64,000 nucleotides of DNA. It comes from Streptacidiphilus jeojiense. GTDB lineage: Bacteria > Actinomycetota > Actinomycetes > Streptomycetales > Streptomycetaceae. The notes beneath the pieces were generated by a model. That model had not been told where the DNA came from. It was given only the letters and a program-made list of their open reading frames with translations, and made no database searches. The first letter of the stretch is position 1, and the number at the start of each line of letters is the position of its first letter. The stretch lies in NCBI RefSeq assembly GCF_000719095.1, contig NZ_JOEH01000016.1, forward strand, positions 124,001 to 188,000. The letters are read 5' to 3'. The translations under genes were made by a program, and so were the position numbers. Positions 16,871 to 25,468 of the stretch are shown here, one piece after another.

Positions 16871-16900
16871 TTGACGCTCCACATTGGTCCATGCCAATCT
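16871..16900 (+). promoter_or_regulatory. Candidate dasA promoter
   Basis: TTGACG (16871-16876) and CAATCT (16895-16900) are separated by 18 nt. One dre-like site lies between them and another just downstream, so repressor binding would block both polymerase entry and start. The rest of the 639-nt gap 16484-17122 holds the other operator candidates and a leader of about 200 nt. Confidence 0.5.
16883..16898. promoter_or_regulatory. dre-like site inside the dasA promoter
   Basis: ATTGGTCCATGCCAAT is nearly palindromic and matches 11 of 16 dre positions. It spans the spacer of the candidate promoter. Confidence 0.5.
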
Positions 16901-16906
16901 CCGATC

Positions 16907-16922
16907 ACTGGTCTACACCAAT
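16907..16922. promoter_or_regulatory. DasR operator (dre) of dasA
   Basis: ACTGGTCTACACCAAT matches 14 of 16 positions of the dre consensus ACTGGTCTAGACCACT and resembles the dre recalled for dasA of S. coelicolor. It covers the expected transcription start. Confidence 0.8.
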
Positions 16923-17122
16923 CAGGTAGCTGCGTCGGAGCGACTGGCGCGGAATTCACAATTCCGCGCGGTCTCGGGCCGGTGCGGAAGCCACAGCTCC
17001 ACCAGCACCACGCGAAGACGGCACAACCCCCATTGAGCACCTCACTCCAGGCACGGTCAAGCTCAGGAACACCTCCGAGACCGAACCGGTGCCCTCTCTC
17101 GCTCATCCCTCAGGAGGATGTT

Positions 17123-18442
17123 TTGAAGCGCAAGATCGCAGTCGCCGCGGCACTCGCCAGCGTGCTCACGGCCGCCGCCTGTTCCTCTTCTTCGACCGCC
17201 GGAAGCTCCAAGCAGGCCACCCTGAGCACGGACGGCAAGGGCAAGACCATCAACGTCTGGCTGATGCAGGACGCCCAGAAGGGCTGGCCGGGGGTTGTCG
17301 ACGCGGCGAAGAAGCAGTTCACCGCCGAGACCGGTGCCAACGTCAACATCCAGTGGCAGACCTGGACCAACTACAGCACCAAGCTCGACACCGCGCTGCT
17401 CTCCGGCAACGCCCCCGACGCGCTGGAGCTGGGCAACACCCAGACCGCCAAGTACATCGCGGCCAACTCCTTCGTGGACCTGTCCAGCGTCAAGGACAAG
17501 TTCGACAACTCGTCCAGCTGGCTGGACTCGCTGGCCGCCTCCGGCCAGAGCGCGGACCACACCAAGACCTACGCGATCCCGTACTACGCGGGCGCCCGCA
17601 TCATGATCTACCGCAAGGACCTGTTCGCCGCGGCCGGCGTCACCACGCCGCCCACCACCCTGGACGAGCTGACCGCCGACCTGACCAAGGTCAAGGCCGC
17701 CAACTCCAAGGTCCCGAACTTCTCCGCGCTCTACCTGCCGGGCAAGAACTGGTACACCGCCGTCTCCTTCGGCGCGGGCACCTACGGCGTCAACAACGTC
17801 ATCGCCAAGTCCGACGGCTCCAAGTTCACCGGCACGCTCACCGACCCGACGTTCATCCAGGGCATCCAGACCTGGGACACCCTGCAGAAGAACTTCTCGT
17901 CCGGCGGCACCACCGTGGACGAGACCACCCAGGACGCGCTGATGGCCAAGGGCAACATCGCCGCCATCATCGGCAACGGCTGGGAGGTCGGCTCGGTCAC
18001 CGACCCGAAGACCGGTGACCCGTCCCTGGCGTCCAAGCTCGGCACCATCGCCGTCCCCGGCACCACCGCCGGCCAGCCGACCCCCGCCTTCCTCGGCGGC
18101 TCCGACCTGGCCGTCCCGACCCACGCCGCCAACCCGGGCCTGGGCGCCGAGTTCCTGCGCATCTTCACCAACACCGCGCAGCAGACCGCGCTGGCGAAGT
18201 TCGCCATCCCGAACAACAAGACCCTGCTGCCGACCTACGAGGCCGTCAGCGACGTCAACAAGGCCGCCGGTGCGGCCGCCAACGGCAAGACCTGGTTCAT
18301 CCCGAACTCCCAGTTCTGGAGCCAGGCCTCCGACGAGGTCGCGCTGCAGACCGCCTTCAGCGCCATCGCCGCCGGCGGAGACCCGACGGCTGCCCTGACC
18401 ACCGCCCAGACCACCATCATCGGTGACCTGAACGGCGGCTGA
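17123..18442 (+). CDS. dasA: Chitobiose/GlcNAc ABC transporter binding lipoprotein DasA
   Basis: A 439-residue family-1 solute-binding lipoprotein with N-terminus MKRKIAVAAALASVLTAAAC, lipidated at Cys20 and followed by a serine-rich linker. The mature part has NVWLMQDAQKGW, ALELGNTQTAKYI, PYYAGARIMIYRKDLF and FLGGSDLAVPTHAANPG, the DasA-type sugar-binding fold. DasA binds N,N'-diacetylchitobiose outside the membrane for DasBC and affects development in Streptomyces. The TTG start at 17123 is chosen because AGGAGG ends 5 nt before it and the signal peptide begins there; TTG starts are rare. dre-like sites upstream give DasR control. Two stem-loops separate it from dasB. Confidence 0.93.
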   Translation: MKRKIAVAAALASVLTAAACSSSSTAGSSKQATLSTDGKGKTINVWLMQDAQKGWPGVVDAAKKQFTAETGANVNIQWQTWTNYSTKLDTALLSGNAPDALELGNTQTAKYIAANSFVDLSSVKDKFDNSSSWLDSLAASGQSADHTKTYAIPYYAGARIMIYRKDLFAAAGVTTPPTTLDELTADLTKVKAANSKVPNFSALYLPGKNWYTAVSFGAGTYGVNNVIAKSDGSKFTGTLTDPTFIQGIQTWDTLQKNFSSGGTTVDETTQDALMAKGNIAAIIGNGWEVGSVTDPKTGDPSLASKLGTIAVPGTTAGQPTPAFLGGSDLAVPTHAANPGLGAEFLRIFTNTAQQTALAKFAIPNNKTLLPTYEAVSDVNKAAGAAANGKTWFIPNSQFWSQASDEVALQTAFSAIAAGGDPTAALTTAQTTIIGDLNGG

Positions 18443-18453
18443 AACGCCTGATC

Positions 18454-18546
18454 GCGGGTCCGGCCCCCTCGGGCACCTCCGAGCGGGCCGGGCCCGCGGC
18501 CACTGAGCGCACCCAGGGCAGCCGGTGGAGCGTCTACCGGCTGCCC
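18454..18546 (+). promoter_or_regulatory. Two tandem stem-loops between dasA and dasB
   Basis: First stem: 18454-18466 with 18485-18497 (13 bp, one G-U, containing a smaller inner stem). Second: 18516-18526 with 18536-18546 (11 bp, perfect). Such hairpins after a binding-protein gene usually lower read-through or protect the upstream message, so that far more DasA than DasBC is made. Confidence 0.6.
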
Positions 18547-18627
18547 GCCCCATGCGCGCATGCTCCTTCAGTCAGCACCACGTCGGTGAGCAAGACCCAG
18601 TTTCAAAGGCTCCGGGGAAGGACCCTG

Positions 18628-19611
18628 ATGAGTGTGATCGATTCCGACCGTCCAACGGCGAGCGCCGGTCGGCAGGACGCGTCCCCGAAGTCCCGATGGC
18701 TGAGCAGACGGGGTGTCGCCGACGGCTACATGCCGTACGTGCTGATCGTCCCGGCAGTCGTGGTGATGCTGGGCGTGATCGGCTACCCGATCTTCAAGCT
18801 GATCCAGCTGTCGTTCCAGAACGTCAACGCCTACCTCTACCTGGCCGCGCCGGCCCTGGTCCGCTACATCGGCTTCGACGGGTTCACCAAGGTCCTCAGC
18901 GACCCGACCTTCTGGCAGTCGGTCGAGCGCAGCGTGCTGCTGACCGTCGAGGTGGTGGTCCTCTCCATCGGCCTCGGCCTGGCCTTCGCGGTGCTGCTCA
19001 ACCGGGTGTCCAACTGGGCCAAGGTCACCGTGGTCACCGTGCTGATGTTCGTCTGGGCCATCCCCGCCCTGGTCTCCGGAACGGTCTTCTCCTGGCTGTT
19101 CAACAACACCGGCGGCGTCGTCGACTACATCTGCTACGAGCTCGGCGGCAAGGGGATGCTGGACCACAACTGGTTCGCCAACCCCACCCAGGGCCTGTAC
19201 GTGGTGGTCGCCGCCTGCGTGGTCTGGGGCGCGCTGCCGTTCCTGGTGATCGGCCTGAACGCGGCGATGACCCAGGTGCCCAAGGAACTGGTCGAGGCCT
19301 CCAAGATCGACGGCGCCTCCCCGTGGCAGAGCTTCCGGCACGTGGTGATCCCGGTGATCCGGCCGTTCCTGCTGCTCTCCACCGCGCTCAGCTTCATCTG
19401 GGACTTCCAGGTGTTCGCCCAGATCTGGGCGCTCCGCCAGAACTCGCCGGAGCCGGGCTACCAGACCATCGGCGTCTACCTGTACGCGCAGGGCGTGGCC
19501 AGCAGCCACTACAGCCGGAGCGCGGTGGTCTCCATCGCGATGATCGTGCTGATGCTCGGCGTCCTGGTGTTCTACATCCGCCAGGTCATCAAGATCGGAG
19601 AGCAGGACTGA
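18628..19611 (+). CDS. dasB: ABC sugar permease DasB
   Basis: A 327-residue MalF-type inner-membrane permease. After a 40-residue cytoplasmic N-terminus there are six hydrophobic segments, and the EAA loop reads ELVEASKIDGASPWQSFRHV (about residues 218-237), which contacts the ATPase. With DasC it forms the channel for chitobiose uptake; the ATPase is expected to be the shared MsiK, not encoded here. ATG at 18628 follows GGGGAAGGA; the upstream codon at 18586 has no ribosome site. The stop overlaps the dasC start by one base. Confidence 0.93.
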   Translation: MSVIDSDRPTASAGRQDASPKSRWLSRRGVADGYMPYVLIVPAVVVMLGVIGYPIFKLIQLSFQNVNAYLYLAAPALVRYIGFDGFTKVLSDPTFWQSVERSVLLTVEVVVLSIGLGLAFAVLLNRVSNWAKVTVVTVLMFVWAIPALVSGTVFSWLFNNTGGVVDYICYELGGKGMLDHNWFANPTQGLYVVVAACVVWGALPFLVIGLNAAMTQVPKELVEASKIDGASPWQSFRHVVIPVIRPFLLLSTALSFIWDFQVFAQIWALRQNSPEPGYQTIGVYLYAQGVASSHYSRSAVVSIAMIVLMLGVLVFYIRQVIKIGEQD

Positions 19612-20534
19612 TGGCTTTCACCTCGTCGCAAAAGGCCGTGTCCACCCGGCTCCCCAAGCCGCTCAAGGCGTCCAAGGAGAGCCGCTCCGAACGGCCCGCC
19701 AACCAGAACCGCTGGATGACCGGCGCCTGGAACACCGTCGCCATCGGCTTCGCCGTGGTGATGGGCTTCCCGATCTACTGGGCGGCGCTGACCACGGTCA
19801 AGTCCAACCGGGACCTGCTCTCGCAGAACCCGACCTTCTGGCCCAGGCACTTCGACCTCGGCAGCTACAGCACCATCTTCAACGACCCCGACCTGCCGAC
19901 CGCGCTGGAGAACACCGCGATCATCACGGTCGGCGCGGTGATAGCCGGTCTGCTGGTGGGCCTGCTGGCCGCCATCGCGGTGGCCCGGTTCCGGTTCCGC
20001 GGCCGCAACTTCTTCATCGTCACCATGCTGGTGGTGCAGATGGTGCCGCTGCTGTCGCTGATCATCCCGCTGTTCCTGATCCTCAAGAACATCGGCCTCT
20101 ACAACACCCTGTTCGGCGTGATCATCGCCTACCTGGTGTTCACCATCCCCTACGTGGTGTGGACGCTGCGCTCCTTCATCGTCAACATCCCCAAGGAACT
20201 GGACGAGGCCGCCATGGTGGACGGCTGCACCCGCTGGGGCGCCTTCTTCCGGGTGGTGCTGCCGCTGACCGTCCCCGGCCTGGTCACCACCGGCGTCTAC
20301 TGCTGGATCCAGGCGTGGAACGAGTTCATCATCGCCAACACCATGCTGTCGGACAACAACACCCACACCGGCATGGTCTGGCTGACCGGCTACTCCGCGG
20401 GCCCCACCCACGCAGCCGACTACGGGGCGCAGATGGCGGGCTCGCTGCTGATCTCACTGCCCGTGATCATCCTCTTCGTCATCTTCCAGAAGCGGGTGGC
20501 CTCCGGTCTCACCGCCGGCGCCGTCAAGGGCTGA
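19611..20534 (+). CDS. dasC: ABC sugar permease DasC
   Basis: A 307-residue MalG-type permease, partner of DasB. Six hydrophobic segments lie between about residues 40 and 300, and the EAA loop reads ELDEAAMVDGCTRWGAFFRV (about residues 200-220), ending VASGLTAGAVKG as in MalG proteins. The ATG overlaps the dasB stop (TGATG), indicating coupled translation. It would move the DasA-delivered chitooligosaccharide into the cytoplasm. Confidence 0.93.
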   Translation: MAFTSSQKAVSTRLPKPLKASKESRSERPANQNRWMTGAWNTVAIGFAVVMGFPIYWAALTTVKSNRDLLSQNPTFWPRHFDLGSYSTIFNDPDLPTALENTAIITVGAVIAGLLVGLLAAIAVARFRFRGRNFFIVTMLVVQMVPLLSLIIPLFLILKNIGLYNTLFGVIIAYLVFTIPYVVWTLRSFIVNIPKELDEAAMVDGCTRWGAFFRVVLPLTVPGLVTTGVYCWIQAWNEFIIANTMLSDNNTHTGMVWLTGYSAGPTHAADYGAQMAGSLLISLPVIILFVIFQKRVASGLTAGAVKG

Positions 20535-20615
20535 CCGGACCGTCGGCCCCACCGACCGACACCCGTATCTGCACGCACCTGAGCTGTACGCATCAAGACA
20601 TGCAAGGAAGGAACC

Positions 20616-22193
20616 ATGACGAATCCCGGCCCGGACACCGTCCAACTCCTCGCGGACGCCGGCGCGGTGCTCCAGCCGGGGTTCACCGGCCTCACCGCTC
20701 CCGACTGGGTGCGGCACCGCCTGGAGACCGGTGAGCTCGGCGGTGTCGCCCTGTTCGGGCGCAACATCGCCGACCACGAGCAGGTCGCCGCGCTCACCTC
20801 CTCGCTGTACGCGCTCAACCCCGACCTGCTGATCGCCACCGACGAGGAGGGCGGCGACGTCACCCGGCTGGAGGTGATGACCGGCTCCTCCTACCCGGGC
20901 AACCAGGCCCTGGGCGCGATCGACGACATCGAGCTCACCGAGGACGTCGCCCGCTCCATCGGCATCGACCTGGCCGCGGCCGGGATCAACCTCAACTACG
21001 CGCCGGACGCCGATGTCAACTCCAACCCGGACAACCCGGTCATCGGGGTGCGCTCCTTCGGCGGCGACGGCGAACTGGCGGCCCGTCACACCGCCGCCTA
21101 CATCCGGGGCCTGCAGTCGGCCGGCGTGGCCGCCTGCGCCAAGCACTTCCCCGGCCACGGCGACACCGCCGCCGACACCCACCTCGGCCTGCCCAGGATC
21201 GACCTGCCGCTGGACGTCTTCGGCGCCCATCTGGCGCCGTTCCGCGCCGCGGTCGCCGCCGGAGTGAAGTCGATCATGACGGCGCACATCCTGTTCCCGG
21301 CCTACGACACCGACCTGCCGGCCACCATGTCCCGGGCCATCCTGACCGACCTGCTGCGCAAGGACCTCGGCTACGACGGGCTGATCGTCACCGACGGCAT
21401 CGAGATGGGCGCCATCTCCGGCACCCACGGGATAGCCGAGGGCACCGTCAAGGCCATCGCCGGCGGCGCCGACGCCATCTGCGTCGGCGGCGGGCTCCAG
21501 GACGAGGCCACCTTCCTGTACCTCCGCGACGCCCTGATGTGGGCGGTCCGCGAGGGCCGGATCGCCGAGGAGCGGCTGCACGAGGCCGCCGAGCGCAACC
21601 GCGCGGTGGCCCGCTGGTCCGCCGGGGTCAGGGCGCAGCACGCCGCCACCGCCGTGCCCGACATCGGCCTCACGGCCGCCCGCCGCGCGCTGCGGGTCAG
21701 CGGCGAGCTGCGCCCGGTCGACGGCGTGCCGCACGTGGTCGAGTTCTCCCCGGCCGCCAACTTCGCGGTGGGCGACGAGACCGCCTGGGGCCTGGCCGCG
21801 CCGCTCGGCAAGCTGATCCCCGGCACCACCGTCACCCGGGTCGGCGCACCGGCTTCGACGCTGCAGAGCGCCGGACTGCTGCGGGCCACCGTGGACGACG
21901 CCGAGGGCCGGGTGGACACCACCCCGCTGCTCGGCGCCGCGGTCGGCCGCCCGCTCGTCATCGTGGTGCGCGACCTGCACCGCTACGCATGGATGAAGCG
22001 CGCGGCACTGGAGTTGACGGCGGCCAGGCCGGACGCGGTGGTCGTGGAGATCGGCACCGCCTACGGGCTGGAGGAGACCTTCTCGGGACGCGGAGTGACC
22101 GTGCTCACCACCTACGGCGGAGCCCGGGTGTGCGGCATCGCCGCGGCCGAGGCCCTTGCCGGACCGGGCACGGGCGCGGTCCGGGTCGCCTGA
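20616..22193 (+). CDS. dasD: Glycoside hydrolase family 3 beta-N-acetylglucosaminidase DasD
   Basis: A 525-residue GH3 enzyme lacking a signal peptide, so cytoplasmic. The substrate motif KHFPGHGDTAADTHLGLP (about residues 171-188) is the NagZ/NAGase type, and the nucleophile aspartate lies in GLIVTDGIEMGAIS (about 255-268). The C-terminal 180 residues form a second alpha/beta domain, as in two-domain GH3 enzymes. It would split imported chitobiose to N-acetylglucosamine, whose phosphorylated forms release DasR. GGAAGGA precedes the ATG. It is 81 nt after dasC, in the same direction. Confidence 0.92.
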   Translation: MTNPGPDTVQLLADAGAVLQPGFTGLTAPDWVRHRLETGELGGVALFGRNIADHEQVAALTSSLYALNPDLLIATDEEGGDVTRLEVMTGSSYPGNQALGAIDDIELTEDVARSIGIDLAAAGINLNYAPDADVNSNPDNPVIGVRSFGGDGELAARHTAAYIRGLQSAGVAACAKHFPGHGDTAADTHLGLPRIDLPLDVFGAHLAPFRAAVAAGVKSIMTAHILFPAYDTDLPATMSRAILTDLLRKDLGYDGLIVTDGIEMGAISGTHGIAEGTVKAIAGGADAICVGGGLQDEATFLYLRDALMWAVREGRIAEERLHEAAERNRAVARWSAGVRAQHAATAVPDIGLTAARRALRVSGELRPVDGVPHVVEFSPAANFAVGDETAWGLAAPLGKLIPGTTVTRVGAPASTLQSAGLLRATVDDAEGRVDTTPLLGAAVGRPLVIVVRDLHRYAWMKRAALELTAARPDAVVVEIGTAYGLEETFSGRGVTVLTTYGGARVCGIAAAEALAGPGTGAVRVA

Positions 22194-22340
22194 ACACAGC
22201 GGACACCGGAGCCGCGGGGACACCTTCGGCGGACCCGGCATGTCACCATGAGTGCCGCAGCCGTACGGCTGATTCAGTAGTGGGCGGATCCAATGGCCAT
22301 GACGCCGGTACGGGTCGGAGAACTGGGAGTAGGAGCGGCG

Positions 22341-23102
22341 ATGACGACCGAAGGGGGTCCGGACGTGGAGACGTCTGGGGAGGGCGCCGTCACCGCACGC
22401 GTCCCCAAGTACTACCGGCTGAAGCGGCACCTGCTGCAGATCACCCAGACCCAGGCGCCGGGCACCCCGGTCCCGCCGGAGCGCACCCTCGCGCTGGAGT
22501 TCGAGACCTCACGCACCACGGTGCGCCAGGCCCTCCAGGAACTGGTGGTCGAGGGCCGGCTGGAGCGGATCCAGGGCAAGGGCACCTTCGTCGCCAAGCC
22601 CAAGGTCTCCCAGGCCCTGCAACTCACCTCCTACACCGAGGACATGCGGGCCCAGGGCCTGGAGCCGACCTCACGGCTGCTGGAGGTCGGCTATGTGACC
22701 GCCGACGACCGGCTGGCCGCGCTGCTGGACATCCGACCCGGCGGCAGGGTGCTCCGGGTCGAGCGGCTCCGGCTGGCCAACGGCGACCCGATGGCCATCG
22801 AGGCGGCGCACCTCTCCGCCAAGCGCTTCCCTGCGCTGCGCCGGAATCTGGTGAAGTACAACTCCCTGTACTCGGCCCTCAACGAGGTGTACGGGGTGCA
22901 CGTGGCCGAGGCCGAGGAGACCATCGAGACCTCGCTGGCCACCCCGGCCGAGGCCGGCCAGCTGGGCACCGACGTGGGCCTGCCGATGCTGCTGCTGTCC
23001 CGGCACTCCTTCGACGCCGACGGCGAGCCGGTGGAGTGGGTCCGCTCGGTCTACCGCGGCGACCGCTACAAGTTCACCGCACGGCTGCGCCGCCCGGACT
23101 AG
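22341..23102 (+). CDS. dasR: GntR/HutC-family global regulator DasR
   Basis: A 253-residue repressor that, in Streptomyces, senses GlcN-6-P/GlcNAc-6-P and controls chitin use, development and antibiotics. The winged-helix domain (about 20-90) carries [19 protein letters not shown] and the linker [14 protein letters not shown]; the UTRA effector domain runs from about 95 to 250 with [19 protein letters not shown] and the end [18 protein letters not shown]. The likeness to S. coelicolor DasR is close throughout. ATG at 22341 follows AGGAG at 5 nt and gives the usual length. Here it stands after dasD in the das direction, whereas I recall dasR beside dasA in S. coelicolor. Confidence 0.93.
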   Translation: MTTEGGPDVETSGEGAVTARVPKYYRLKRHLLQITQTQAPGTPVPPERTLALEFETSRTTVRQALQELVVEGRLERIQGKGTFVAKPKVSQALQLTSYTEDMRAQGLEPTSRLLEVGYVTADDRLAALLDIRPGGRVLRVERLRLANGDPMAIEAAHLSAKRFPALRRNLVKYNSLYSALNEVYGVHVAEAEETIETSLATPAEAGQLGTDVGLPMLLLSRHSFDADGEPVEWVRSVYRGDRYKFTARLRRPD

Positions 23103-23140
23103 ACGACGCACCGCGGCCGTCGCCAGTTCTACGTGGGGCC

Positions 23141-23157
23141 CCGGGGGTCGCCCCCGG
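23141..23157 (+). terminator. GC hairpin after dasR
   Basis: CCGGGGG and CCCCCGG pair over 7 bp around a TCG loop, 39 nt past the dasR stop. The gap 23103-23436 also holds the dasR-tail repeat and the inverted repeat at 23328. Confidence 0.5.
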
Positions 23158-23167
23158 AGTATTGGAG

Positions 23168-23195
23168 CACCGCGAGGCTGCGCCGCCCGGACCAG
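23168..23195 (+). repeat. Near-copy of the dasR 3' end
   Basis: These 28 nt match 23075-23102, the last codons and stop of dasR, at 25 of 28 positions; the stop TAG has become CAG. It looks like the tail of a duplicated segment. Confidence 0.5.
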
Positions 23196-23327
23196 TGAGC
23201 CGGCCCGCGCCCGGCCCGGCTGTGTCCGGACTGTGGGACGGGGCACGTCCGTTCTGATGTGTTCCGCCCCACTGCGCGCCCTCTGCCCACCACCGCAGGC
23301 CGACAATCTGTGTATCCACCCGTGACG

Positions 23328-23346
23328 TGGACCGATCAACGGTCTA
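23328..23346. promoter_or_regulatory. Inverted repeat upstream of the symporter operon
   Basis: TGGACCG and CGGTCTA, separated by 5 nt, form a 6/7 inverted repeat about 90 nt before the DUF3311 gene, flanked by GTGAC and GTCAC. It is a plausible operator; the bound protein is unknown. Confidence 0.3.
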
Positions 23347-23436
23347 CATTCCGTCTGGTCACCTGTCCGATTCCGGTGGCGCCTGGGGGAGGGCCGTCCT
23401 CGCGCGCGCCGTCGGCCTGCCTCCGGAGCCGCACCC

Positions 23437-23721
23437 ATGGCCGAGCCCGCGACACCGCCCGCACCACCCCCGCCCCACCTGCCGCTGGTCACCCCGACCC
23501 GGGTGGTCTGCGCCTTCCTGCTGGGAGTGCCCTTCGTGGCGCTGCTCTGGGTCAGCTCCTACTCCCGGCTCACCCCGACGTTCATCGGGATCCCCTTCTT
23601 CTACTGGTACCAGCTGGCCTGGGTGATCGTCTCGGCGCTGTTCACCGCTGCGGTCTTCGTCCTGATCCGCCGTGAGGAGGCGTCCCGCAGGGCGCTGCTG
23701 ACGGAGCGTGAGCCGTCATGA
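23437..23721 (+). CDS. DUF3311 small membrane protein
   Basis: A 94-residue protein with a Pro-rich N-terminus and two hydrophobic helices (about residues 24-43 and 53-78), with the family stretch TPTFIGIPFFYWYQLAWV between them. DUF3311 genes typically sit just before a sodium:solute symporter gene and overlap it, as here (ATGA, 4 nt), so the protein is likely a small accessory subunit, in analogy to YhdT/PanF or DUF485/ActP pairs. Function itself is unproven. Confidence 0.85.
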   Translation: MAEPATPPAPPPPHLPLVTPTRVVCAFLLGVPFVALLWVSSYSRLTPTFIGIPFFYWYQLAWVIVSALFTAAVFVLIRREEASRRALLTEREPS

Positions 23722-25358
23722 TCCGACTGGCCTCCGGCGGCACCAACGCCGTCTCGCTGACCGTCTTCCTGATCCTGTTCGTGGCCGTCACCGGGGTCGG
23801 CTTCGTGGCCTCGCGCTGGCGCCGCGCCGAGAACGCGCTGCACCTGGACGAGTGGGGGCTGGGCGGCCGCGGCTTCGGCACGGTCGTCAGCTGGTTCCTG
23901 CTCGGCGGGGACCTGTACACGGCGTACACCTTCATCGCCGTCCCCGCCCTGGTCTACGGCGCCGGCGCGGCCGGCTTCTACGCGGTCCCGTACACCATCC
24001 TGGTCTGGCCGCTGGTGTTCCTGTTCCTGCCCCGGCTGTGGTCGGTGGCGCGCAGCAAGGGCTACGTCACGCTGGCCGACTTCGCCCGCGGCCGTTACGG
24101 CTCCCGCAGCCTGGCGCTGGCCGTGGCGCTCACCGGCATCCTGGCCACCATGCCGTACATCGCGCTGCAGCTGGTCGGCATCCAGGCGGTGCTGGACACC
24201 ATGGGCATCGGCGGGTCCAGCGGCTTCGGCAAGGACCTGCCGCTGCTGATCGCCTTCGCGGTGCTGGCCGCCTACACCTACTCGTCCGGGCTGCGCGCCC
24301 CGGCGCTGATCGCCTTCGTCAAGGACACCCTGGTCTACATCGTGGTGATCGTGGCGGTGATCTACATCCCGATCCGCCTCGGCGGCTACGGCCACATCTT
24401 CCACGACGCCGCCACCTCGCTGGCGCAGACCAGCCCGGCCACCGGCAAGCCCAAGGGTTCGCTGATCACCGGCCCCAAGGCGCAGTGGTCCTACGCCACG
24501 CTGGCGCTGGGCTCGGCGATGGCGCTGTTCATGTACCCGCACTCGGCCACCGGCGTGCTGGCGGCCAAGAGCCGCACCACGGTCCGCCGCAACCTCGCCG
24601 TGCTGCCGGCCTATTCGCTGATGCTGGGCCTGCTGTCGCTGCTGGGCTTCATGGCGATCTCGGCCGGTGTGGGCAAGGGCGTGAAGGGCTTCAACGCCCA
24701 GCTGGCCGTCCCGGAGCTGTTCCAGCAGATGTTCCCGTCCTGGTTCGCCGGGGTGGCCTTCGCGGCCGTCGGGATCGGCGCGCTGGTCCCGGCCGCGATC
24801 ATGTCGATCGCCGCGGCCAACCTGTTCACCCGCAACATCTACCGCGAGTACTTCAAGCCCGACGCCACCCCGGCGCAGGAGACCGCGGTCGCCAAGATCG
24901 TCTCGCTGGTGGTGAAGCTGGGCGCGCTGGGCTTCGTCCTCGGCATCGACAAGCAGTTCTCCATCAACCTGCAGCTGCTGGGCGGCATCTGGATCCTGCA
25001 GACCTTCCCGGCGATCGTGGCCGGGCTGTTCTCACGCTGGTTCAACCACTGGGCGCTGCTGGTCGGCTGGGCCGCCGGGATGGCCTACGGGACGTACGAG
25101 GCCTACAACGTCGCGGCGGCCGGCAAGCCGCACTCGCACTTCGGCGGCAGCGCCGCCAACATCCCGGTCATCGGCCAGATCGGCTACATCGGGGTGACCG
25201 CCTTCGTGCTGAACCTCGCCGTCTCGGTGGTGCTCACCCTGGCGGTCAGGGCGGCCAAGCCGCGGGAACTGCCGGACGAGACGGTCCCCGGCGACTACCT
25301 GGTCGAGAGCGCGCCGCTGGCCCCGCTCACGCCGGAGATCACTCCTTCCGCGCCCTGA
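23718..25358 (+). CDS. Sodium:solute symporter (SSS family), possible monocarboxylate uptake
   Basis: A 546-residue SSS-family permease with about 13 hydrophobic segments. Visible family features are GRGFGTVVSWFLLGGDLYTAYTF-type text split over residues 45-70, PLVFLFLPRLW, and the helix stretch IGIGALVPAAIMSIAAANLFTRN (about 350-372). Close relatives (MctC/MctP-like) take up acetate, pyruvate or propionate with sodium or protons; the substrate cannot be fixed from sequence. It is translationally coupled to the DUF3311 gene and ends before a strong hairpin. Confidence 0.87.
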   Translation: MIRLASGGTNAVSLTVFLILFVAVTGVGFVASRWRRAENALHLDEWGLGGRGFGTVVSWFLLGGDLYTAYTFIAVPALVYGAGAAGFYAVPYTILVWPLVFLFLPRLWSVARSKGYVTLADFARGRYGSRSLALAVALTGILATMPYIALQLVGIQAVLDTMGIGGSSGFGKDLPLLIAFAVLAAYTYSSGLRAPALIAFVKDTLVYIVVIVAVIYIPIRLGGYGHIFHDAATSLAQTSPATGKPKGSLITGPKAQWSYATLALGSAMALFMYPHSATGVLAAKSRTTVRRNLAVLPAYSLMLGLLSLLGFMAISAGVGKGVKGFNAQLAVPELFQQMFPSWFAGVAFAAVGIGALVPAAIMSIAAANLFTRNIYREYFKPDATPAQETAVAKIVSLVVKLGALGFVLGIDKQFSINLQLLGGIWILQTFPAIVAGLFSRWFNHWALLVGWAAGMAYGTYEAYNVAAAGKPHSHFGGSAANIPVIGQIGYIGVTAFVLNLAVSVVLTLAVRAAKPRELPDETVPGDYLVESAPLAPLTPEITPSAP

Positions 25359-25380
25359 ATTCACCCCCTTTGCGCCCCCT

Positions 25381-25423
25381 GCACGGGCCGCCGCTCCCGC
25401 ACACTGGGACCGGCGGCCCGTGC
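25381..25423 (+). terminator. Perfect 13-bp hairpin after the symporter gene
   Basis: Arms 25381-25393 and 25411-25423 pair without mismatch around a 17-nt loop. It begins 22 nt after the symporter stop. Confidence 0.7.
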
Positions 25424-25468
25424 GCAGTCCCGCGCCGGGCCGGGCCGAAGAACCGCTCAGGGGGACTC

